Shown here: in pieces, positions 52,401-60,230 of the stretch
Numbering within the stretch: the first letter of the stretch is position 1
Layout of the letters: each line of letters begins with the position of its first letter
Source of the DNA: an uncultured Collinsella sp.
GTDB lineage: Bacteria; Actinomycetota; Coriobacteriia; Coriobacteriales; Coriobacteriaceae
Reading direction: 5' to 3'
DNA: 64,000 bases
Assembly (NCBI GenBank): GCA_900758375.1
Contig: CAAERJ010000042.1
Coordinates: 1-64,000 of the forward strand
Position numbers and translations under genes: made by a program
Notes under the pieces: generated by a model
Told to the model about the DNA's origin: nothing
The model's input: the letters and a program-made list of their open reading frames with translations, nothing else
The model's database searches: none

Positions 52401-54249
52401 TCACCTGGCTGCCGATCTCCTTGGGGTCGCGCAGCTTAATGACCTTGAACAGGGCATTCTTGATGACGGAATAGGACAGGCCGGCCGCGATGTCGCCCAC
52501 CGTGGCGCCTTCCTTTTGCGCCTGCTTGACGCGCGAGTTCATAAAGACCGTGCAGCGGCTGCCCAGGTCGACCGGGGCCTTGGCATGGATGGCGGCGTCG
52601 GCGAACGCGCGCACGTCCATGTTCATAGACACGGCGAAACTCTCGATAAAGCTGCCGCAGCCCGACGAGCAGGCCTCGTTGAGCATGATGTGCTCGATGA
52701 CGCCGTCCTTGACGCGCAGGCACTTCATGTCCTGGCCGCCAATGTCCAGGATGAACTCGACGCCGGGCAGGAACGCCTTGGCGCCGCGCAGGTGCGCGAC
52801 GGTCTCGATCTCGCCGGAGTCGGCCTTGAGAGCCTCGATGAGCAGCGCCTCGCCGTAGCCCGTGGTAGTCACGTGGCCGATGGTGCAGCCGGCGGGGATG
52901 TGGTTGTAGAAATCGGCCATGATGACCTTGGCCGTGCCCAGGATGTCGCCGTTGTTGTTGCCGTACCAGGTGTGCAGCAGCTGGCCGTCCTCGCCCACGA
53001 GTGCGGCCTTCATGGTGGTGGAACCGGCGTCGATGCCGATGAACACGCGGCCGGTGTAGCCTTCGAGCTTGCCCTTGGGGACGACCTCGGTGTCGTGGCG
53101 GCCCTTGAACTCGGCAAAGTCCTCGTCGGTGGCAAAGAGCGGATCCAGACGCTCGACCTCGGCACCCTGCGTGTCACCCAGACTGTCGATGGCATCGATA
53201 AGCTGCGGGAACGTACTGAGCTTGTTGGACTCGTGCGCCATGGCGGCGCCGCTCGCCACAAACAGGTGGGCGTTTTGGGGCACGATACGGTGTTCCTCGT
53301 CCAGGTTGAGCGTGAGGTAGAAGCGATGGCGCAGCTCGGAGAGATACTGCAGCGGGCCGCCCAGGAAGGCGACGTTGCCGCGGATGGGACGGCCGCACGC
53401 CAGGCCCGAGATAGTCTGGGTCACGACAGCCTGGAAGATGGAGGCCGCCACGTCCTCGGGGCGGGCGCCTTCGTTGAGCAGCGGCTGGACGTCGGTCTTG
53501 GCAAAGACGCCGCAGCGGCTGGCGATTGGATAGATGGTGGTGGCGTTGGCCGCGAGCTCGTTGAGGCCGCTGGCGTCGGTGTGCAGCAGAGTGGCCATCT
53601 GGTCGATGAACGCGCCCGTGCCGCCGGCGCAGGTGCCGTTCATGCGCTGCTCGATGCCGTTGTCGAAGTAGATGATCTTGGCGTCCTCGCCGCCCAGCTC
53701 GATGGCGACATCGGTGGCCGGGATAAGGGTCTCGACGGCACGCTTGCTGGCGATGACCTCCTGGACAAACTCCAGGTCGAGCCATTGGGACAGCAGCAGG
53801 CCGCCCGAGCCGGTAATGGCGCAGGTCATCTGGGCCGTCGGCAGCACGGTCGCAGCACCCTCGAACAGGTCGCGAGCGCAGGCGCGGACGTCGGTGTGGT
53901 GGCGCTGGTACTTGGCATAGACGATCTGGTTGTCGTCGTTGAGCACGGCGAGCTTAACGGTGGTGGAACCCACGTCGATGCCCAAGTGCAGGTTGCCACG
54001 AGCGTTCTCGGGGTTGAAGATCGCGCCTTCGGGGGCGTGGGCGGCGGTGACGGCTACGGGCTCAGCGGCGGTGGCGGGCTCGCTAGCGATGGACGTCTCC
54101 CCTGCCGCGTTCTTGGCCTCGGCAACCGCCTCGGCGACCTTCTCGGCAGCGGCAGTCGCGGCCTTCTGCGCGGCGTCCACCACGGTGGGCGCGGCCTCGC
54201 GTGCGGCAGCAACCACACGGTCTTTAATGCCCTCGACGAGTTTGCTCAT
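49465..54249 (-). CDS. Acyl-CoA dehydratase activase fusion protein (HgdC/BadF-like plus dehydratase-like domains)
   Basis: 1594-aa multidomain protein. After an Ala-rich helical N-terminus (~1-75) come two ASKHA ATPase/activase domains: ~88-350 (LGIDVGSTTVKLAVL, NGTCAGGTGAFID, ASRCGVFAK) and ~408-665 (IGIDAGSTTMKAALVG, NEACSSGCGSFIE, GSRCTVFMNS); the cysteines match [4Fe-4S] ligands of HgdC. Then a CGRCSNNCQL cysteine motif (~705), a DUF2229-like region (~760-1000) and a 2-hydroxyglutaryl-CoA dehydratase-D-like C-terminus. The family couples ATP hydrolysis to low-potential electron transfer in radical dehydratases/reductases; the substrate of this giant version is unknown. It is 11 bp downstream of a TetR gene. 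Confidence 0.88.
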   Translation of the reverse strand: MSKLVEGIKDRVVAAAREAAPTVVDAAQKAATAAAEKVAEAVAEAKNAAGETSIASEPATAAEPVAVTAAHAPEGAIFNPENARGNLHLGIDVGSTTVKLAVLNDDNQIVYAKYQRHHTDVRACARDLFEGAATVLPTAQMTCAITGSGGLLLSQWLDLEFVQEVIASKRAVETLIPATDVAIELGGEDAKIIYFDNGIEQRMNGTCAGGTGAFIDQMATLLHTDASGLNELAANATTIYPIASRCGVFAKTDVQPLLNEGARPEDVAASIFQAVVTQTISGLACGRPIRGNVAFLGGPLQYLSELRHRFYLTLNLDEEHRIVPQNAHLFVASGAAMAHESNKLSTFPQLIDAIDSLGDTQGAEVERLDPLFATDEDFAEFKGRHDTEVVPKGKLEGYTGRVFIGIDAGSTTMKAALVGEDGQLLHTWYGNNNGDILGTAKVIMADFYNHIPAGCTIGHVTTTGYGEALLIEALKADSGEIETVAHLRGAKAFLPGVEFILDIGGQDMKCLRVKDGVIEHIMLNEACSSGCGSFIESFAVSMNMDVRAFADAAIHAKAPVDLGSRCTVFMNSRVKQAQKEGATVGDIAAGLSYSVIKNALFKVIKLRDPKEIGSQVIVQGGTFMSDATLRAFEQLTGVHAVRPDIAGCMGAYGAALLARDRAGADGTSTILSAEDIAHLTVTQKHVRCGRCSNNCQLTVNDFGGGRRFITGNRCEKGAGHKKQKTEAPNLFKKKNELLFNREVLSPDEAPRGTVGIPRALNMYENYPFWHAFFTRLGFSVQLSDQSSKKTYQAGIESMPSESVCYPAKMSHGHVMNLIDRDVDFIWMPCVRWERKEDPTAGNCYNCPIVMSYPTALALNIDEIREQNIEFLYPFVPYHDKTELKRRLYQVLAVDRVADAEAGRGRVRGPKITRSEVDAAVNAAFEADARFHEDIQTMGEEALKWVEDHGGHGIVLAGRPYHNDPEINHALPELISSFGFAVFTEDSLAHLVKPERPIRVVDQWMYHSRLYAVARFVTMRNDLDLIQLNSFGCGLDALTTDQVQEILEASGKIYTVLKIDEVSNLGAARIRIRSLMAALKDQEAERLAEATAAGEAYEQGDAAPVAPSKDAPAFASRKYTFEAQRESASTAWPKVPFTEQMREEGYTILCPQMAPIHFDLVKEVFRGAGYNLELLPSTDHDAVEAGLRYVNNDICYPSILVTGQIMEAIESGRYDLSKTAVVISQTGGGCRATNYIALIRKALRESGHPEIPVISLSAVALGEDNPGFKITPALLKQAVYAVLFGDVMMQMLYRCRPYEATPGAANALYEEYMARARKLAPKFNRHNYTKLCREAIRAFDTMPLVGEGTKPRVGVVGEILVKFHPTANNHVVDVIEREGCEAVVPGLLDFFLYSMSNAELQKDELGSSATARAGMQALIKLVDWMRTPVEEMLEKSRRFEAPERIGTMADKARTVLSVCNNMGEGWLLTAEMLDLIDHGAPNIICTQPFACLPNHVVGKAVIKELRRQHPESNIVAVDYDPGASEVNQLNRIKLMISVAKENMRAGKGFKLEKVAPLAMDEVTGQMRAHDGCVSCGSVDESAVASVAERLGRGVK

Positions 54250-54260
54250 TGTCTCTCCTC

Positions 54261-54971
54261 TTAGTTGTTGGACTCGACGGCTGCGGCGGTGTCGGCCGCG
54301 TCCTCGATCTGCAGGTTCAATAGCTTCATGCCGTATTCCGGTACGTTGATATCGATGGGTTGGCCATACAGGTCACCAGGGCGTACAAAAGCGAGCACCG
54401 TCATAATGCGCGCCATGGCCTCGGGCGATTCGGAAAGGTCACGCTCAAACCAACGTTGGATCATGCCGACCTCGGCACTTACGACATAGGTGACGTAGTA
54501 GTCAAAGAAGGTGCCCAGCGCCAAGCCCAAAATGCCCGTCTGTGCACGCGGCACCACAGCCTCACGCGCGGTGTCGATAATCTTTTTAATAAAGGCGGGG
54601 TCGCCGCCCGGGCCCAGCAGAGCCCCGATAAGGTCGCGATTAGCCGCAAGATAGCGCAGCAGCTCAACCGAACCGGGTGCCGGCTCGAGCTCGTCGATAT
54701 TGCGGTAAAGATCGGGTAATTGAGCTGCGGTGATAAGCTCCACCCGCTCGCGAATCTCGGCAAGCAGGCCGTCCTCGATCTGGCTGATAAAGTCGGGGAT
54801 ATCGCGGTAGTGCGAATAGAACGTGCGGCGTGTAAGACCGGCGCGCTCGGTGAGCGACGCGACGTTAATGCGTGAAAGGTCGCCGCTTTCGGCAAGCTCG
54901 CTGGCAAGCGCCTGGCGAAGGGCGCGCTGCGAGCGAAGGGACCGGCGATCACATTTCTCGAGCTGGGACAA
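54261..54971 (-). CDS. TetR-family transcriptional regulator
   Basis: 236 aa. N-terminal HTH: LRQALASELAESGDLSRINV and LTERAGLTRRTFYSHYRDIP; the C-terminal two-thirds is the helical ligand/dimer domain. Starts at TTG (54971) with AAGGAGG 4-5 nt upstream. Immediately upstream of, and co-oriented with, the giant activase gene, so it probably regulates itself and that gene. The palindrome CACACGGTGTG in the upstream region is a candidate operator. Confidence 0.87.
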   Translation of the reverse strand: MSQLEKCDRRSLRSQRALRQALASELAESGDLSRINVASLTERAGLTRRTFYSHYRDIPDFISQIEDGLLAEIRERVELITAAQLPDLYRNIDELEPAPGSVELLRYLAANRDLIGALLGPGGDPAFIKKIIDTAREAVVPRAQTGILGLALGTFFDYYVTYVVSAEVGMIQRWFERDLSESPEAMARIMTVLAFVRPGDLYGQPIDINVPEYGMKLLNLQIEDAADTAAAVESNN

Positions 54972-55002
54972 ACGTCCTCCTTGTTACTCAACCTGTGCGC
55001 TA

Positions 55003-55045
55003 TTGCACAGTGCGAGTATTATTGCACACCGTGTGTATCAACACG
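55003..55045 (-). promoter_or_regulatory. Candidate TetR operator/promoter
   Basis: On the minus strand TTGATA is followed by CACACGGTGTG (perfect 5-bp arms around G... centre) and TAATAC; TATTGCACA occurs twice as a direct repeat. An overlap of palindrome and promoter would fit autorepression. Confidence 0.4.
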
Positions 55046-55060
55046 TAAAGGCAATATTTG

Positions 55061-55095
55061 GGATGTGACGAAGGGGCAGCCTCTTTGTCACATCC
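55061..55095. repeat. GTGACAAAGGGG-type hairpin, left of the toxin locus
   Basis: GGATGTGAC pairs with GTCACATCC around AAGGGGCAGCCTCTT. A second copy of the same type lies at 55497-55529, so the two bracket the small toxin-antitoxin-like locus. Confidence 0.6.
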
Positions 55096-55149
55096 AGCGA
55101 CCGCCTAGGTTGTGCCGGTTGTGCCAGGCTTTTAGAGCGGCATTACCGA

Positions 55150-55178
55150 TTGTCCAAAATGTCATTCGTGGGTAGAAT
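55150..55178 (+). promoter_or_regulatory. Promoter of the antisense RNA
   Basis: TTGTCC (55150-55155) and TAGAAT (55173-55178) with an ideal 17-bp spacer. Start is expected near 55185, just before a structured 85-nt RNA. Confidence 0.65.
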
Positions 55179-55184
55179 AGTGTC

Positions 55185-55268
55185 GACGGCAGCCCAAGTT
55201 CTGGAAAGCTGGGCAGCGCCGTTGCTTGGATTAAGGGGTCAACGCCTTAGCGGCGGCGACCCCTTTTA
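55185..55268 (+). ncRNA. Small RNA, putative type I antitoxin
   Basis: Predicted ~84-nt RNA with two stem-loops: CGGC..CCCA/TGGG..GCCG (about 55190-55224) and the terminator AAGGGGTC/GACCCCTT with TTTT (55233-55266). It has its own near-consensus promoter and is transcribed convergently to the small peptide gene; its 3' hairpin overlaps the last codons and stop of that gene. This is the layout of RatA/TxpA-type and SR4/BsrG-type systems. Not experimentally shown here. Confidence 0.6.
55233..55268 (+). terminator. Terminator of the antisense RNA
   Basis: 8-bp AAGGGGTC/GACCCCTT stem with T-run on the plus strand. The reverse complement includes the TAA stop of the small peptide in its loop. 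Confidence 0.75.
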
Positions 55269-55372
55269 CGTTGCTTCGAACGTTGCTTGAGTGCCTCGGA
55301 AAGCCCGACGAGCGCTGTGAAGAACGAGACCAAAGCGGTCAGAAGTCTCACAAAATCAATCAGATCGGTCAT
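55247..55372 (-). CDS. Small hydrophobic peptide, putative type I toxin
   Basis: 41-aa peptide, too short for ordinary ORF calling. GGGAGG lies 8 nt before the ATG at 55372 (another ATG two codons upstream is too close to it). Sequence pattern: MTDLIDFVRLLTALVSFFTA then LVGLSEALKQ and a very basic tail (RSKQRKRGRRR). One membrane helix plus cationic C-terminus is typical of type I toxins and holin-like peptides. A LexA-like operator overlaps its promoter and an antisense RNA overlaps its 3' end. Toxicity is inference. Confidence 0.65.
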   Translation of the reverse strand: MTDLIDFVRLLTALVSFFTALVGLSEALKQRSKQRKRGRRR

Positions 55373-55436
55373 GGGCATCACCTCCCATCAGATGGAGGGC
55401 GTTGCCCGGCACATGGAACTGCCGTCAACGATACCG

Positions 55437-55479
55437 ATTCTACCAGAGCTTAGTTATATATACGAATATATGTTCGTAT
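55437..55479 (-). promoter_or_regulatory. LexA-like box over the toxin promoter
   Basis: The palindrome ATACGAA-TATATG-TTCGTAT (55460-55479) contains CGAATATATGTTCG, one mismatch from the Gram-positive LexA consensus CGAAC-N4-GTTCG. It covers the -35 position of a promoter whose -10 is TAGAAT (minus strand, 55437-55442). This predicts SOS induction. Confidence 0.6.
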
Positions 55480-55496
55480 TCCAAGCACACAGACCC

Positions 55497-55529
55497 CTGT
55501 GACAAAGGGGCTGTCCTTTTGTCACATTA
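55497..55529 (-). terminator. Repeat-type hairpin at HAD gene stop
   Basis: TGTGACAAA and TTTGTCACA arms around GGACAGCCCC; the TAA stop is attached directly. Second copy of the type found at 55061. Confidence 0.6.
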
Positions 55530-56384
55530 TTCGATGACGGTGCGGGAGTTTTGCTTGCGCATGGTGGCGAGCATGTGTTTGGGGACGGCGTGGACCATGC
55601 AGCTGCCGATGGTCGCGCTCGCGGCGGCCTTGGCTGCATCGCTTGCGTTTTTGGTCGCGTAGCTGTGACGAAAACGATTGAGCATGGCGATATCGTTGCC
55701 GCCGTCGCCGTAGACCGCGACCTCATCCTCGGCAATACCGTAGTAGCCCGCCAGCCAGGCCACGCTCTCGCCCTTGTTGCACGCCACGTCCGTGATCTCG
55801 AACATCACCGGATCGAACGGCGCGTTGACCACGCGGTCCGATCGCTCGGCCAAATATGCTTTAAGGTCACGCTCCAGCTCGGGCGAGGTCACGCGGCAGT
55901 TGATCTTGCACACATCGTGGCGCAGGATGTCACCGATCGACTGGTCGAAATATTGCTCCTCGTGATACCCGCCACGTGCACGCATGCCACGCATCACGAT
56001 ACGCTTGATAGGGCTGTCCTTCTTAAAACCCGCCTGGTGCATCTCGAACGAACCGCTCGAGAACATACCATCGGGCGTGGAGCAATCAAAGCAAATGTCC
56101 GGGAACGCCTTGAGCAGCTCCTCGGTAACCCGCGGGTCGATGGTCCAGGTTTTGAGCACCTCGCCATGGCTGTCGCGCACGATTGATCCATTGGAGCAGC
56201 AGGCGTCAAGCGCCAGGCCCGTAAAGCCATGCTCGCCGATCGGCAGCGTCGAGCGTCCGGTCGCGGGAACCACATGCAGGCCAGCCTCGGTCAGCTCGCG
56301 AATGGCACGGCGGATGGTCCCATCTGCCTCGTGCAGGGCGTTCAGCAGCGTTCCGTCTAAGTCACTCGCAAACATCTTGATCAT
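55527..56384 (-). CDS. HAD-superfamily hydrolase (Cof type)
   Basis: 285-aa cytoplasmic phosphatase-like protein. Motif I FASDLDGTLL at the N-terminus, motif II VPATGRSTLP, and motif IV VYGDGGNDIAMLNRF (~240) with the lysine in NKGESVAWL (~215) show a type IIB HAD fold, as in YbjI/Cof sugar phosphatases. The substrate is unknown. Start at 56384 (MIKMFASD) with GGAGAGG upstream. The stop codon begins a GTGACAAA-type hairpin. Confidence 0.88.
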   Translation of the reverse strand: MIKMFASDLDGTLLNALHEADGTIRRAIRELTEAGLHVVPATGRSTLPIGEHGFTGLALDACCSNGSIVRDSHGEVLKTWTIDPRVTEELLKAFPDICFDCSTPDGMFSSGSFEMHQAGFKKDSPIKRIVMRGMRARGGYHEEQYFDQSIGDILRHDVCKINCRVTSPELERDLKAYLAERSDRVVNAPFDPVMFEITDVACNKGESVAWLAGYYGIAEDEVAVYGDGGNDIAMLNRFRHSYATKNASDAAKAAASATIGSCMVHAVPKHMLATMRKQNSRTVIE

Positions 56385-56471
56385 GGGCGTGCCTCTCCTT
56401 CGTCTGCACGATATTGTAGACGAGAACGGGCGCACCCCAAGAGAGGCACGCCCGTCAGGCGAAAGATTGTC

Positions 56472-56810
56472 CTACACCGCGGCGGGGCCGTGTTCGCCGG
56501 TACGGATGCGGATGACTTCCTCGACCGGCTCGACCCAGATCTTGCCGTCGCCGACGGCTCCGGTGCGAGCGGCGTTGCAGATAATCTCGACAATGCCGTC
56601 GACATGCTCATCGACACAAATGAGCGTGAACTGCACCTTAGGGATCGTGTTGACAAGCAACTCGTTGCCGCGCACGTATTCCTTCCAGCCATGCTGCGCG
56701 CCGCAGCCCTGCACCTGGTTGATAGTCATGCCGCGAACATTGGCAGCAAACAACGCGTTTTTAAGAACCTCAAGTTTCTCAGCACGAACGATCGCCGTAA
56801 TCTTCTTCAT
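56472..56810 (-). CDS. glnK: Nitrogen regulatory protein P-II
   Basis: 112-aa trimeric signal protein binding ATP/ADP and 2-oxoglutarate; it gates the ammonium channel encoded upstream. The T-loop region QVQGCGAQHGWKEYVRGNEL and the B-loop TGAVGDGKIWVEPVEEVIRIRTGE are conserved. The T-loop tyrosine is in KEYVRG, so uridylylation is possible. The amtB-glnK pairing is nearly universal. A nested palindrome fills the 156-bp gap between them. Confidence 0.94.
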   Translation of the reverse strand: MKKITAIVRAEKLEVLKNALFAANVRGMTINQVQGCGAQHGWKEYVRGNELLVNTIPKVQFTLICVDEHVDGIVEIICNAARTGAVGDGKIWVEPVEEVIRIRTGEHGPAAV

Positions 56811-56855
56811 AGTGAATTCCTCTCTTTAATAAAAGAAATTGATTGTCCTTCACAT

Positions 56856-56964
56856 GGCACGGGTTTTCCAGGTGCCCGAGATTGCTCCGAAAGAGGAGCG
56901 CCGCGTACTTCGGTACGCAAGCGACGGTTTGAGGGGCAAGGTCGGGTGCCTGGGAAAGCCGTGC
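56856..56964. repeat. Nested palindrome between amtB and glnK
   Basis: Outer arms (about 56858-56881 and 56941-56964) pair at 19 of 24 positions (GCACGGGTTTTCCAGGTGCC versus its partner). Inside are two small hairpins, GCTCC/GGAGC and GCGTAC-TTCG-GTACGC with a UUCG-type loop. It may set the differential expression of the two genes. Confidence 0.65.
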
Positions 56965-56966
56965 TG

Positions 56967-58244
56967 CTAATCGAGTCCGGAGAAAGAAGGATAGGCGCTC
57001 TCGCCGTGTTGACTCGCATCCAGGCCCAGCGCCTCGTCGGCCTCGTCCACACGCAGGCTGCCGTGGAACAGTGCCTTGACCACCGTGGCGATCACCAAGT
57101 CGAGCACCAGCACAATAGCGACCGTCACCACAATGCCCAAGATCTGCGAGATGAGCAGCGACACGTCGCCCGTGTAGAACAGGCCGCCCTTGCCGGTCCA
57201 CGAGAGCTCCGGCACGCAGAACAGGCCCGTGAGCACGCCGCCCAAGATGCCGCCGATACCGTGGCAACCGAACGCGTCGAGCGCATCGTCGTAACCGAAC
57301 TTGGTCTTGAGATGGCTGATGGCCAAGTAGCAGACGGGAGACACGATCAGGCCCATGACCAGCGCCGCCCATGGCTCGACAAAGCCCGCGCCCGGCGTGA
57401 CCACCACGAGGCCCGCAACCAGACCGGTGCTGGCGCCCACCAGCGTGGGTCGACCGGTGTGCACGCGCTCAACGGCGAGCCACGAGACCATACCCGCCGC
57501 GCTGGCCGTCACAGTGTTGAGGATGGCGAGCGCCGCCACGGCGTCGGCCTTAAACTCGCTGCCGCCGTTAAAGCCAAACCAGCCAAACCAAAGCAGGCCG
57601 GCGCCCAGCGCCACAAACGGCACGTTATGCGGGCGATAGCTCACCATGCCAAAACCGCGACGACGGCCGAGCATTAAGCAGAGAATCAGGCCCGTAAGAC
57701 CGGACGAAATGTGCACCACGTCGCCGCCGGCAAAGTCGAGTGCGCCGATGATGTCGCCGATAAAGGAGCCATCGCCGCCCCAGACCATGTGGGCGAGCGG
57801 CGCATAGACCGCGAGCAGCCAAATGCCCAGGAAGGCCGCCATGGCACCAAACTTAACGCGGCCGGCCAGGCTGCCCGTGACGATAGCGGCCGTGATCATG
57901 GCAAATGCCATCTGGAAGGCGATGTTGATGATCTGAGGGTAGACGGCACCGTCCGACGCGGTGCCCTCAGCCGCCTGCAGCACCTGGTTGAGCACCGGCA
58001 AGCACAGCAGCTGGTCAAGGCCTCCAATAAACGGGCTGGAACCGTCGCCGCCGTAGGCCAGCGACCAGCCGGCAACAATCCACAGCACGCCGACCAGGCC
58101 AATGGCGCCAAAGCACATGAGCATGGTGTTGATGACATTTTTGCGCCTGGACAGGCCGCCATAGAAAAACGCCAGACCCGGTGTCATTAAAAACACGAGC
58201 ATGGTGCAGATGAGCATAAACGTTGTCGATCCCGTATCGTACAT
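56967..58244 (-). CDS. amtB: Ammonium transporter AmtB
   Basis: Trimeric ammonium channel. 425 aa with 11 membrane helices. MTPGLAFFYGGLSRRKNV (~18) is the classical signature; the pore histidines are found in the DFAGGDVVHISSGLTGLIL region (~160) and DAFGCHGIGGILGG (~315). Start at 58244 (MYDTGST) with GGGGGAG upstream. It is transcribed ahead of glnK. Confidence 0.94.
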   Translation of the reverse strand: MYDTGSTTFMLICTMLVFLMTPGLAFFYGGLSRRKNVINTMLMCFGAIGLVGVLWIVAGWSLAYGGDGSSPFIGGLDQLLCLPVLNQVLQAAEGTASDGAVYPQIINIAFQMAFAMITAAIVTGSLAGRVKFGAMAAFLGIWLLAVYAPLAHMVWGGDGSFIGDIIGALDFAGGDVVHISSGLTGLILCLMLGRRRGFGMVSYRPHNVPFVALGAGLLWFGWFGFNGGSEFKADAVAALAILNTVTASAAGMVSWLAVERVHTGRPTLVGASTGLVAGLVVVTPGAGFVEPWAALVMGLIVSPVCYLAISHLKTKFGYDDALDAFGCHGIGGILGGVLTGLFCVPELSWTGKGGLFYTGDVSLLISQILGIVVTVAIVLVLDLVIATVVKALFHGSLRVDEADEALGLDASQHGESAYPSFSGLD

Positions 58245-58442
58245 TCGCTCCCCCTTGATCGCATGAACGTTGTCGGCGCCCATGATGCGGCCGAGGGGCA
58301 ACTGGTGTAGACCAGATACGGCGTTGTTAAACGCTGCGTTGTCGAATGGAAACGGTGCCGCAATCTTGGAAACGGCGCGGCAACGGACGCGAAACGAACG
58401 GGAAATACGCGAGCAAGGGAGCCGTGAGCGCGCCCGTCCCGG

Positions 58443-59462
58443 CTAGCGCCGAAACAGCTCGCGGGCGCGGTCGCGGAGATTAGTTGCTCGAATGACACCT
58501 TCGTAGCGATTGATGCGCAAGCGCGGGAAGGCGTTAAAGAAGCGTAGGTCGCGACGACTGAGCGATACACTCGGCACCGGACGGCTCATGCGCTTGCCGA
58601 CAAGACGACGACCGAGCGACGGACGCGGCATGCTCGGCGCGGCATCGGCCACGCGGCGGGCAGCGAGCGCCAGGCCGCGAGCACCATCCGAGATAAACGT
58701 CGGCATCGAAGCCTTCTCGCGCAGGGCATCGAGCGTCGCGTCGCCCAGCTCGGCCAGCCACGCGTTAACGGCACGGCTGCGGATATGCGTCTGTGCCACC
58801 GAGTCGATCGCCGAATCGGGAATACGTTCGAGCATAGAGTCGGACGCATCGGCAAGCGACTCGTTGATGCGGTCGGCAAGGTCGGCCCGGACGCGCTCCA
58901 GCTGATCGGACAGGCGGCGCCAGCTGGCCAAAGAGCACACCGCGTCGACCATCATCGCGACCGCGACGATAAAGGCGGACAGCCGCACAATCAGCACCGG
59001 CAGATGGCCAAGCAGCCCCAGCAATGCCGGCTCCACTAAACGGCAAATGCACAACGCACCCAAGCCAAACGCGCAGGCCCAGTACAGGCAGATGCGCCCG
59101 TGCAGGTTAAACGGCAGATGCGAATAGTCCCAAAAGCGAGCGCCCGTTGTTTTTTCCAACAGCACGCCCACGCTGTACTCAATCACGCTGCATACGAGCG
59201 CTGCAGCGACAAACTGGCTCGACGCGTCAGGAATTCCGCGCAACAGCAGCCAGCAGGCAATGCCGCCCGCGCCATAGATGGGGCAACACGGTCCCAGCAA
59301 AAAGCCGCTGTTGGCAAAGCGTCCGTGGTTGAGCATGGCGCATACTGTCGACTCCCATGCCCAACCGCAAAACCCGTAAAAGGCAAACGAGAGCACCAGT
59401 GCCGAGAGCGGACAGGCGGCAAGCGTCGCGCCGCCAAATGCCATGTCGATCGCGGTTCCCAC
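58443..59462 (-). CDS. CmpB-type putative ABC transporter membrane protein
   Basis: 339 aa. The N-terminal ~170 residues match the ABC_trans_CmpB pattern: FAFYGFCGWAWESTVCAMLN, GPCCPIYGAGG and TTGARFWDYSHLPFNLHGRI, with about five membrane helices. The C-terminal half is a cytosolic, Arg/Ala/Asp-rich region with predicted helices (coiled-coil-like), of unknown role and longer than in most relatives. GTG start (59462) with GAGAGG 7 nt upstream. It starts 3 bp after the HD gene ends, so they are co-translated. Function is unknown. Confidence 0.8.
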   Translation of the reverse strand: MGTAIDMAFGGATLAACPLSALVLSFAFYGFCGWAWESTVCAMLNHGRFANSGFLLGPCCPIYGAGGIACWLLLRGIPDASSQFVAAALVCSVIEYSVGVLLEKTTGARFWDYSHLPFNLHGRICLYWACAFGLGALCICRLVEPALLGLLGHLPVLIVRLSAFIVAVAMMVDAVCSLASWRRLSDQLERVRADLADRINESLADASDSMLERIPDSAIDSVAQTHIRSRAVNAWLAELGDATLDALREKASMPTFISDGARGLALAARRVADAAPSMPRPSLGRRLVGKRMSRPVPSVSLSRRDLRFFNAFPRLRINRYEGVIRATNLRDRARELFRR

Positions 59463-59465
59463 CGT

Positions 59466-60002
59466 CTACCCTCTCCTCTTTTCACTCGATTCGCTGCTCA
59501 CGCCATCGTCCGCCTCGTCCTTGCGTGGCAGACGGCCGGCAACCGTCTCGCACAGCGCGCACCACTTATCAGCCAGACACACGATCCAAGCCTCACGACA
59601 CGTCGGCGGCACCGGCACCAGCGGAAACATATGGCGCGCGATGATATTCCGCTCGCGCGACGTCAGCTCAAAATCTTCCTCGGCACGCGCCAGGGCAAAA
59701 AACGGATGCCGAAATCCGTGCAGGCGATGGCTCGGATCGGGATCGTGCCAATCGTAGAGAAAGTAATCGTGTAACAAGGCTCCGCGCAGCAACGAGGCAC
59801 GGTCGACCGAGACACCGACGCGGCCCAGGTGCTCGGCAAAGGACAGGCTCGCCCGCGCTACCGAGGTCACATGTGTATAGACCGTCACATCGCCATGCTG
59901 GATAAACTCGCGCGTCAGGTCCAGACGGCCCGCCTGTGCCAGTTGACGGGCAGCATGGTCTACTTCGCACGCGATTTTCTCGGCACGAACGACATCGGAC
60001 AT
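59466..60002 (-). CDS. HD-domain hydrolase
   Basis: 178-aa metal-dependent phosphohydrolase-like protein. The HD motif is LLRGALLHDYFLYDWHD (~78), with an upstream His in VTVYTHVTSVA (~44) and a following HRLHGFRHPFFALARAEEDF; CLADKWCALCE contributes the distal Asp. Start at 60002 (MSDVVRA) with GGAGG upstream. Relatives of this kind act on nucleotides or as part of signalling; the substrate is unknown. Operon with the CmpB-type gene. Confidence 0.85.
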   Translation of the reverse strand: MSDVVRAEKIACEVDHAARQLAQAGRLDLTREFIQHGDVTVYTHVTSVARASLSFAEHLGRVGVSVDRASLLRGALLHDYFLYDWHDPDPSHRLHGFRHPFFALARAEEDFELTSRERNIIARHMFPLVPVPPTCREAWIVCLADKWCALCETVAGRLPRKDEADDGVSSESSEKRRG

Positions 60003-60230
60003 GCTGCCTCCTTCCAGCGACTCACGGCGACAAGCCACAGCCTGTGCACAATCGATAAAAACATCATGGAACACATCAGTATGGCATCGGACAAAACGTT
60101 TTGCCCCACCAGTTGGCGAATTACCGCGCCGCCGTCACATATCAAACGCCAAAATGTGCGAGACTGTCTTGTGCAATTGTGCCGGCCGAGGGAGCGCCGG
60201 CGCACGATTCGCATGGAGTAACCCACAACG

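Noticed and set aside
49546..54264. 1572-codon open frame on the plus strand opposite the activase gene
   Set aside because: It is a shadow of strong GC codon bias; the minus-strand product has clear domains and the antisense product has none.
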